From Oscillospiraceae bacterium (GTDB lineage: Bacteria; Bacillota; Clostridia; Oscillospirales; CAG-272): 11,894 nucleotides of DNA. A program made the translations under genes and the position numbers. This document shows, piece by piece, positions 6,440 to 11,894 of this stretch. Position 1 is the first letter of the stretch; the number at the start of each line of letters is the position of its first letter. The notes below the pieces were generated by a model. The model searched no databases and was not told the DNA's origin. It was given only the letters and a program-made list of their open reading frames with translations. The stretch is from positions 1-11,894 of the forward strand of contig SVQS01000046.1 of assembly GCA_015065205.1 (NCBI GenBank). The letters are read 5' to 3'.

Positions 6440-8428
6440 ATGAAGCCTGCATTAAAAAATCTATACGATTATTTTATTATTGACCGCAAGCACCGCTCCT
6501 TGCGTGTGCCTTGCGATATCGATTTTGCATCCGAATATTCGGCGCTCGGGCTCTCGCACGAGGAGCGTATGTGTCGCCGTTTTGAAACACTTATGGCAAT
6601 GGAAACGCCGCGCATCTTGCCTGACGAAAAAATCGTTTTCACACGTTCCGTTATGAACGGTGGAGATGTTCTTACCCCCGAGGAGTGGGAAGCGCTTAGC
6701 CATGACCGTTTTGTGTGGGGACACAATGCCGGTGCATCCAATATCTCTCTCAACTATGAAACAATGATCAGTCGCGGCTTCGACGCTTACCGCAAGACTG
6801 CCACGCCCATTCAAAACCGAATGCTGGATGCCGTTACCGACCTTTGTGACCGCTATCGTGCGCTTGCAAAGGAGCAGGGCAGAGCCGATGTTGTAGCTGT
6901 TTTTGATCAAATTCCGCGCCGTGGCGCGCGTAATTTCCGTGAGGCATTGCAGTTTTTTCGTGTTCTGCACTTTTCCTTGTGGGTTGAGGACAACTGTCAC
7001 AACACAATAGGCCGTTTCGACCAATATATCTATCCCTACTACAAAAAAGACCGCGACGCAGGCGTTTATACCCGTGAAGAAGCATTTGACCTGCTTTGCG
7101 ACTTTTTCCTTTCTTTTAACAAGGATAGCGATATGTATTACGGTGCCCAGCAAGGAGATAACGGGCAGAGTATGGTGCTTGGCGGAATCGACAAGGACGG
7201 CAACGATTGCTACAACGAGCTTTCCACCCTTTGCTTGCGAGCAAGCGGAGAACTCCGTTTGATCGACCCCAAAATCAATCTGCGCGTCAATAAAAACACG
7301 CCTATTGAGGTCTATGAAGAGGGAAGTAAGCTCACACGTGTTGGTTTGGGCTTTCCGCAATACTGTAACGATGACGTAGTTATTCCCGGTCTTGTGGAAA
7401 TGGGGTATGACTATGAGGATGCCGTTAACTATGTTGTGGCGGCGTGCTGGGAGTTCATCATCCCGGGTGTGGGAGATGAGATCCCCAATATTACGGCACT
7501 CAACCTTGCAGACGTTGTCAACCGCGCTATCCGCAAATATGCGCCGCACGTTCAAAACTTTGATGAAATTCTCACAGGTATGCGCCAAGAAATGATGGCA
7601 GCGTGCGACGAGTTGACCGCTCCTATGAAAAACGTTTATCAGTTGCCGTCGTCCTTTGCCGATCTTTTGCGAGACTCTCGCAAGTATCGAAATTTTGGCA
7701 GCCACGGTGTAGGTATTGCGACTGCCGCCGACTCACTTGCTGCTGTCAAAAAATATGTATTTGACGAAAAGTCGATCACCGCCGAAGAACTGATTGTGGC
7801 AATGGACGAAAATTTCGCCAATTCTCCCGAGCTTTTGCACCGCTTGCGCTACGAAGCCCCCAAAATGGGATGCGAGGGCGGTGACGTGGCAGCAGAGCTT
7901 TCCAAAGATGTTCTTTACGCTTTCTCGGATGCGCTTGCAGGTCGAAAAAATTGCTTTGGCGGTATTTGGCGTGCGGGAACGGGTACAGCAATGATGTACT
8001 TGCGCCACGCAAGCGTCACGGGAGCTACTGCCGACGGACGCCTCGCGGGCGAATCCTTTGGTGCGAATTTCTCGCCATCGCTCTTTGCCAAAACAGCAGG
8101 CCCCATTACAGTGTGCGAGCATTTTTCTTGTGCCGATATGAAAAAAGTCCTCAACGGCGGCCCCTTGACGTTGGAGTTTGCTATGAGCACCTTCCGCGAT
8201 GGAGAAAGCATCCAAAAGCTTGCACAGCTTATTCGCTACTTTATCTTGCGTGGAGGACATCAAATTCAACTCAACGCCGTCGATCCCGCACAGTTGCGCG
8301 AAGCACAAAAGGATCCTGAACGCTATCGCCAACTGATCGTTCGTATTTGGGGCTGGTCTGCTTATTTTGTCGAACTCGATAAGCCCTATCAGGAGCACGT
8401 GATTGCGCGTCAGGAGTATACACTTTGA
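6440..8428 (+). CDS. Glycyl radical enzyme of the PFL-like class, substrate unknown
   Basis: This 662-residue, oxygen-sensitive cytoplasmic enzyme uses a glycyl radical to make a thiyl radical on an active-site cysteine. Family landmarks are GRFDQYIYPYY (191-201), the cysteine loop NYVVAACWEFIIPG (330-343; Cys336, with Glu338 in the C-x-E position used as a base in dehydratases and lyases), GATADGR (528-534), and the C-terminal radical loop VRIWGWSAYFVELDK (634-648; radical Gly638). The CxE motif places it nearer the diol dehydratase/C-N or C-S lyase branch than true pyruvate formate-lyase, which has Cys-Cys. Trp637 and Trp639 replace the usual small residue and Tyr around the glycine. It is shorter than the roughly 750-850 residues of characterised relatives, though no break is visible. 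AAGGAG is 6 bases before this ATG. The activase gene follows after one base. Confidence 0.93.
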   Translation: MKPALKNLYDYFIIDRKHRSLRVPCDIDFASEYSALGLSHEERMCRRFETLMAMETPRILPDEKIVFTRSVMNGGDVLTPEEWEALSHDRFVWGHNAGASNISLNYETMISRGFDAYRKTATPIQNRMLDAVTDLCDRYRALAKEQGRADVVAVFDQIPRRGARNFREALQFFRVLHFSLWVEDNCHNTIGRFDQYIYPYYKKDRDAGVYTREEAFDLLCDFFLSFNKDSDMYYGAQQGDNGQSMVLGGIDKDGNDCYNELSTLCLRASGELRLIDPKINLRVNKNTPIEVYEEGSKLTRVGLGFPQYCNDDVVIPGLVEMGYDYEDAVNYVVAACWEFIIPGVGDEIPNITALNLADVVNRAIRKYAPHVQNFDEILTGMRQEMMAACDELTAPMKNVYQLPSSFADLLRDSRKYRNFGSHGVGIATAADSLAAVKKYVFDEKSITAEELIVAMDENFANSPELLHRLRYEAPKMGCEGGDVAAELSKDVLYAFSDALAGRKNCFGGIWRAGTGTAMMYLRHASVTGATADGRLAGESFGANFSPSLFAKTAGPITVCEHFSCADMKKVLNGGPLTLEFAMSTFRDGESIQKLAQLIRYFILRGGHQIQLNAVDPAQLREAQKDPERYRQLIVRIWGWSAYFVELDKPYQEHVIARQEYTL

Positions 8429-8429
8429 T

Positions 8430-9254
8430 ATGAACGGATTGATTTTTGATATTAAAGAATTTTCCATCAGAGACGGTGAAGGGATTCGCACCACGGTCTT
8501 TTTCAAGGGGTGCCCATTGCGCTGTATCTGGTGTCACAATCCTGAGGGGCTCTCTCCCACCCCCGAGCTCTACGAGCAGACCGAGGGATGCCTCGGATGC
8601 GGTCTTTGCCGGATCAAATGTGGGCATCCCGATTGCAGAGCCTACGGACGTTGCCTGCACATTTGCCCCAAAAACCTTTTGCGTTCGGTGGGAAGGGAAT
8701 ATGAGGTAGAGGAGCTTTCACAAAGGCTTCTTACTCAAAAGACGTTTTTCGATGCAATAGGTGGTGGCGTTACGCTTTCGGGCGGAGAGCCGCTCTTGCA
8801 AGCGGATTTTTGCGTTGAACTTTTGAAAGAACTCAAAGGAAAACTCCACACAACCATCGAGACAAGCGGATACGCAAACGAAACCGATTTTGAGCGTATT
8901 ATTCATCTGTGTGATTTTGTTATAATGGATATCAAGCTGATGGACGAAGAGGCACACCGACACTACACGGGCGTTTCCAACACGCAAATCCTTTCCAATG
9001 CCAAATTGTTGATAAAAAGCGGTGTGCCGCATTTTTTCCGAACGCCCCTCATTCCGGGTATCACCGACACCGAGGAAAACTTGCGCGCAATCTCCCAATT
9101 CATCGGCGACGAGCCCATTGAACTTTTACCCTACAACGATCTTGCACCTGCCAAATATGCGGCGGTGCATCGCACTTTTACCGAGGAGATAGACCTCGGC
9201 AAAAAGAACACTTTCGACCTTTCCATTTTCAAAAATGCAGTTTTACGAGCATAA
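8430..9254 (+). CDS. Glycyl radical enzyme activase (radical SAM)
   Basis: This 274-residue enzyme reduces S-adenosylmethionine at a [4Fe-4S] cluster and abstracts hydrogen from the partner's glycine. The cluster motif CPLRCIWC (Cys28, 32, 35) follows the typical SIRDGEGIRTTVFFKGC lead-in. The SAM-contact motif SGGEP is at 117-121. Between them is a ferredoxin-like insert with Cys54, 57, 60 and 64 (C-x2-C-x2-C-x3-C), then Cys69, 75 and 79. The second motif has Tyr72 where a cysteine is expected, so its auxiliary cluster may be altered or absent. The insert marks it as a partner of non-PFL glycyl radical enzymes. The start is one base after the enzyme's stop codon, indicating translational coupling; AGGAG is 13 bases upstream. 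A TTG at 8403 would overlap the preceding gene and is less likely. Confidence 0.95.
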   Translation: MNGLIFDIKEFSIRDGEGIRTTVFFKGCPLRCIWCHNPEGLSPTPELYEQTEGCLGCGLCRIKCGHPDCRAYGRCLHICPKNLLRSVGREYEVEELSQRLLTQKTFFDAIGGGVTLSGGEPLLQADFCVELLKELKGKLHTTIETSGYANETDFERIIHLCDFVIMDIKLMDEEAHRHYTGVSNTQILSNAKLLIKSGVPHFFRTPLIPGITDTEENLRAISQFIGDEPIELLPYNDLAPAKYAAVHRTFTEEIDLGKKNTFDLSIFKNAVLRA

Positions 9255-9258
9255 TAAG

Positions 9259-9287
9259 AAAAGGCACTCGCATCGCGAGTGCCTTTT
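9259..9287. terminator. Bidirectional terminator between activase and lipoprotein genes
   Basis: A 13-base perfect stem (9259-9271 with 9275-9287; core GGCACTCGC) has a 3-base loop, with AAAA on the left and TTTT on the right. It lies 5 bases after the activase stop and 8 bases beyond the lipoprotein stop on the other strand, so it can end both convergent transcripts. Confidence 0.92.
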
Positions 9288-9295
9288 GTGTGTAA

Positions 9296-10825
9296 TTATT
9301 CTGCTGCTTGGTTGAGTTTTGAATAGAAGACGAAGTAGTAAGTGCCTTCAGAATCTTGAATAACAGCCCAAGTTGTTGAGTAGCCTTTTTGTACAGCAAC
9401 CAACGTTACCGTTGTATTGGCTGGCAATTGCTTTAGGGGGTCTTTAGCTGTTGCGGGAGTCCCGTAGCAGTTTGCAAGATCGTTTGTGGTAACAGTAAGG
9501 GGAGTCTCAAGAATATCATATTCGTTGGGGTAACTATTTAAAAGCCCTTCCAAGGTAACAGTAGGTTTGCCGCTGGGATCTGTGGTCAGAGAGTCCAAAG
9601 CTTTTCCACCAACAAAGCCGCGAACAATTTTGGATGTTTCGCCTTCCTTTTGCGTGTATTCAACGATATACCATTTATAATCCTTTTGAGTCCCTTCGTC
9701 TTTTACAATACCTTCTGCCAAAACTTGAATAACTTTGATTTCGTTGAGCTCAATTCCGGATTTGGGACTAGAAATGATGGCTTCATCATCGAAAGAAGGC
9801 ATAGAACGAACATTGATGCTATCTTCCTGCAAGATGTACATCGTTTGCTTTTTGGGAGTAAAGTCTTTGTATATTTCAAGCAAGTTTTCAATTGTCATGT
9901 CACCATTGGTGTGAGCGAGGCAATCAGAACTGATGTATCCATATTTCCAATCACTATCATCACCGGGTTTGGCGGCGGGGATTTCTATACCTACATATGT
10001 CCATTCACTGCCGTTGATAACGATGGTTTTCAATATCTTAACTGCGTCACCCTTATTAAGCGCACCAGTTTCGTCCGCTTGAGCGTGAGGAGCTTTACGA
10101 ACTGCAACTTGGTAAACGCCGTACACATACATTGTGGGGGCCGATTTTACATTGGTTGAAATAACGGTAAAGAGTTCATCGGCAGGGATAATGTTAGGAT
10201 CTTCAACTGGAGTATCAGAGAGATATGTATATGCTACATAATATTGTTCGGTTTTGCTATATTGAATACGAGCCCAATTATTGTTGTGGGCAAGAACCGT
10301 AACCGCATCGTTGAGTTTATAAGATCCCTTTTCGGAAGAGAATTCAGCAGTGGTGGGATAGAGACGAATTCTAAGTTTTTCTTTAACATACATGATCTTG
10401 GAGCCACCTTCGACCGGTGTAAAGTCAGTTCCCAAAATATCAATCTCGGTAACATTCGTTGTGCTGTTGGTTTTTATGGCAACATAGCCTTGTTTGCCGT
10501 CGTACTCTACGTAGTACCAAGATGCATTATGTTTTGTGCTAGTCAGTTTCGTTTCCTTTGGAATAGTTCCCAAAGACGTGCTGGACTTGTTCGCCTCTTG
10601 AAGCAGCGTAACTTCCTTAATGGTGTAAACATCCTTGGTTTCTTCTTTCCACGTATCAACGGGAGGAATGTAGGGGTCATCCGGCTTGGTAGTAGTGGTT
10701 TGATTATTTTGGTTGGGCTCGGTTCCACCGGGGTTATCGGTATTGCCTTGCACGCGGCAGGAAGCAAGGGCAGCAGTGGTCATCAATCCTGCCAAAAGCA
10801 GGGCTACAATTCTTTTTTTCATCAT
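9296..10825 (-). CDS. Lipoprotein with about five SH3-like repeats
   Basis: This 509-residue exported protein has a lipoprotein signal peptide: MMKKR, a hydrophobic run, and lipobox LASC with Cys23 as the lipidated residue. A Gln/Thr/Pro/Asp-rich linker (24-60) follows. The rest is a chain of bacterial SH3-like units at roughly 66-118, 144-203, 232-304, 329-410 and 437-504. They are recognisable by TMYV/IMYV-type starts, VRKAP and VRSMP turns, and endings such as GYVAIKT, GYISSDCL and GFVGGKAL. No catalytic domain (amidase, NlpC/P60) is visible, so it is probably a surface protein binding cell-wall peptidoglycan or another envelope polymer. AAAGGA lies 12 bases before the first ATG; the second ATG is the next codon. 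It is a single-gene unit with its own promoter and shared terminator. Confidence 0.9.
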   Translation of the reverse strand: MMKKRIVALLLAGLMTTAALASCRVQGNTDNPGGTEPNQNNQTTTTKPDDPYIPPVDTWKEETKDVYTIKEVTLLQEANKSSTSLGTIPKETKLTSTKHNASWYYVEYDGKQGYVAIKTNSTTNVTEIDILGTDFTPVEGGSKIMYVKEKLRIRLYPTTAEFSSEKGSYKLNDAVTVLAHNNNWARIQYSKTEQYYVAYTYLSDTPVEDPNIIPADELFTVISTNVKSAPTMYVYGVYQVAVRKAPHAQADETGALNKGDAVKILKTIVINGSEWTYVGIEIPAAKPGDDSDWKYGYISSDCLAHTNGDMTIENLLEIYKDFTPKKQTMYILQEDSINVRSMPSFDDEAIISSPKSGIELNEIKVIQVLAEGIVKDEGTQKDYKWYIVEYTQKEGETSKIVRGFVGGKALDSLTTDPSGKPTVTLEGLLNSYPNEYDILETPLTVTTNDLANCYGTPATAKDPLKQLPANTTVTLVAVQKGYSTTWAVIQDSEGTYYFVFYSKLNQAAE

Positions 10826-10903
10826 TTTCTCGTTGTGTCCTTTCTGTTGGTAGTAGTCTTTCTATCGAATGGGAGCTTATGCTCCGCTAAATATCCAAGT
10901 ATA

Positions 10904-10932
10904 AGTATAACATATAATAATATGCTTGTCAA
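10904..10932 (-). promoter_or_regulatory. Sigma-A promoter of the SH3-repeat lipoprotein gene
   Basis: On the minus strand TTGACA (10932-10927), a 17-base spacer and TATACT (10909-10904) give a strong promoter about 78 bases before the ATG. The leader includes a small hairpin (GGAGC-TTAT-GCTCC at 10872-10885) of unknown meaning. Confidence 0.85.
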
Positions 10933-11012
10933 TGAATTTTTCTTTATTTTTTATAAAAAAAATAAAATATTTTTTTGCTTTTTGTCTCTTTTTTTTGTCC
11001 TTGTGCGCCTGT

Positions 11013-11021
11013 TGGTATAAC
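11013..11021 (+). promoter_or_regulatory. Possible extended -10 element before spoVAD
   Basis: TGGTATAAC (11013-11021) resembles an extended -10 box 45 bases before the start codon, but no good -35 hexamer precedes it; TTGTCC at 10995 is only 15 bases away. As spoVA genes are usually driven by the forespore factor sigma-G in related bacteria, the real promoter may be of another class that I could not identify. Confidence 0.3.
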
Positions 11022-11065
11022 AGGACAAAAACCGCACAAAATAATTGTCCGGGAGGTGACGTTTT

Positions 11066-11894
11066 ATGAGATGTGATGTAATAGAAACAGCAGCCGAAAT
11101 TTTTGCTTCGGCAAGTGTTGTGGGGGGAAAAGAATCACAAGGACCGCTGGGGAAATTGTTTGATATTTGCGATCCTTGTGACCGATTTGGAATGAAAACT
11201 TGGGAGAAGGCAGAGAGTGAGATGCAACGCCTATCTCTCAATACGGCGCTTGCAAAAGCAAATGTGCACCCCGAGAATGTGGGGGCGCTTTTTGCGGGGG
11301 ATCTGCTCAATCAATGTGTCGGTTCTGCGTATGGCTTGCAGGGCTTTGACATCCCCTATATCGGGCTCTACGGTGCTTGCTCGACCTGCGCCGAAAGCCT
11401 TTTACTTTCCACTTTGATGGTCAGTCACGGGATGTGCAAAATTGCCGCTGCGGTGACCTCTTCGCACTATTGCTCCGCCGAGCGGCAATATCGTACTCCT
11501 TTGGAGTACGGCGCGCAGAGAGCGCCAACCGCGCAATGGACGGTCACGGGCGCGGGGGCATTTCTTGTGCGCGGCATCAACGATGAAGAAGCTTCAACCG
11601 AGGGAAGAGCGGTCGTGCGAAGATGTGTCATTGGTCGCGTGCAGGATAGTGGTGTGAAGGATGCCGCCAATATGGGCGCGGCAATGGCTCCTGCCGCTTT
11701 AGATACGCTCTGCCGTTTTTTTGAAGAAACGCAAACGACTCCCGAAGATTATGACCTCATTTTGACGGGTGACCTCGGATACGAGGGCGGAGACATCCTT
11801 TGCTCTTTGATGAAAGCCGAAGGATATGATATAGATTCGGTCTACAACGATTGCGGAAAGATGATTTATGACCGAGAGGGACAGGACGTTCACG
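11066..11894 (+). CDS. spoVAD: Stage V sporulation protein AD (partial, 3' end outside window)
   Basis: The frame stays open for 276 codons to the window edge, against about 338 residues in Bacillus, so about 60 are missing. SpoVAD has a thiolase-like fold and binds dipicolinic acid in the SpoVA channel, which loads the spore core and releases it at germination. Family signatures are GKESQGPLGKLFD (21-33), AGDLLNQC (77-84), GLYGACSTCAES (100-111), SSHYCSAERQYR (132-143), APTAQWTVTGAGA (153-165), DAANMGAAMAP (199-209) and LTGDLGYEG (233-241). GGGAGGTGA lies 6 bases before the ATG. The gene is divergent from the lipoprotein gene, and no spoVAC precedes it, unlike the usual spoVAC-AD-AE order. 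It shows that the host lineage can form spores or descends from spore formers. Confidence 0.95.
   Translation, partial: MRCDVIETAAEIFASASVVGGKESQGPLGKLFDICDPCDRFGMKTWEKAESEMQRLSLNTALAKANVHPENVGALFAGDLLNQCVGSAYGLQGFDIPYIGLYGACSTCAESLLLSTLMVSHGMCKIAAAVTSSHYCSAERQYRTPLEYGAQRAPTAQWTVTGAGAFLVRGINDEEASTEGRAVVRRCVIGRVQDSGVKDAANMGAAMAPAALDTLCRFFEETQTTPEDYDLILTGDLGYEGGDILCSLMKAEGYDIDSVYNDCGKMIYDREGQDVH

Noticed and set aside
6461..7705. 414-codon open frame on the minus strand opposite the glycyl radical enzyme
   Set aside because: It lies fully within the enzyme gene, whose frame carries the conserved landmarks. The antisense translation lacks domain features and start signals.
8430..9254. Activase of pyruvate formate-lyase itself (pflA)
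   Set aside because: PFL activases lack the cysteine-rich ferredoxin-like insert seen at residues 54-79, and the adjacent enzyme lacks the Cys-Cys pair of pyruvate formate-lyase.

Overview
The window reads as chromosomal DNA from an anaerobic, spore-forming Gram-positive bacterium of the Clostridia (Bacillota). The grounds are a partial spoVAD gene (germination and dipicolinic acid uptake in spores), an oxygen-sensitive glycyl radical enzyme with its radical-SAM activase, strong AGGAGG-type ribosome binding sites, near-consensus sigma-A promoters with 17-18 base spacers, and tRNA genes with encoded CCA ends. The genus cannot be told from the sequence. No insertion sequence, phage gene or CRISPR array is visible, and no stretch over 300 bases lacks a gene.

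Layout. (1) Bases 1-386, minus strand: a tRNA operon transcribed as Gly(UCC), Arg(UCU), His(GUG), with a perfect TTGACA-17-TATAAT promoter and a hairpin terminator. (2) Bases 436-3910, plus strand: a tightly spaced five-gene run with one clear promoter and one terminator. It encodes a two-helix small membrane protein, an unrecognised soluble protein whose C-terminus resembles polymorphic-toxin immunity proteins, a membrane protein with an external tail, a UPF0316 (DUF2179) membrane protein, and an iron-dependent alcohol dehydrogenase. (3) Bases 3922-5119, minus strand: a GNAT-fold acyltransferase of the YghO/bacterial-ceramide-synthase-like group. (4) Bases 5281-6330, plus strand: an AraC-family regulator divergent from the acyltransferase. 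The gap between them carries repeated GTCRAAATTT elements and an 11-base-period direct repeat. (5) Bases 6371-9287, plus strand: a two-gene operon of a short, atypical glycyl radical enzyme and its activating enzyme, probably controlled by the adjacent AraC protein. (6) Bases 9259-10932, minus strand: a lipoprotein with about five SH3-like repeats. (7) From 11066, plus strand: spoVAD, cut by the window end and divergent from the lipoprotein gene.

The most promising unit for new biology is regulator + glycyl radical enzyme + activase (5281-9287). The enzyme has the thiyl-radical cysteine in a CWE motif and a glycyl-radical loop of the form R-I-W-G-W-S instead of the usual R-V-x-G-Y-S. It is also shorter than characterised relatives of the pyruvate formate-lyase type. 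Its activase has lost one cysteine of the second ferredoxin motif. The substrate cannot be assigned from the sequence. All functional statements come from reading motifs by eye; no database search was run.
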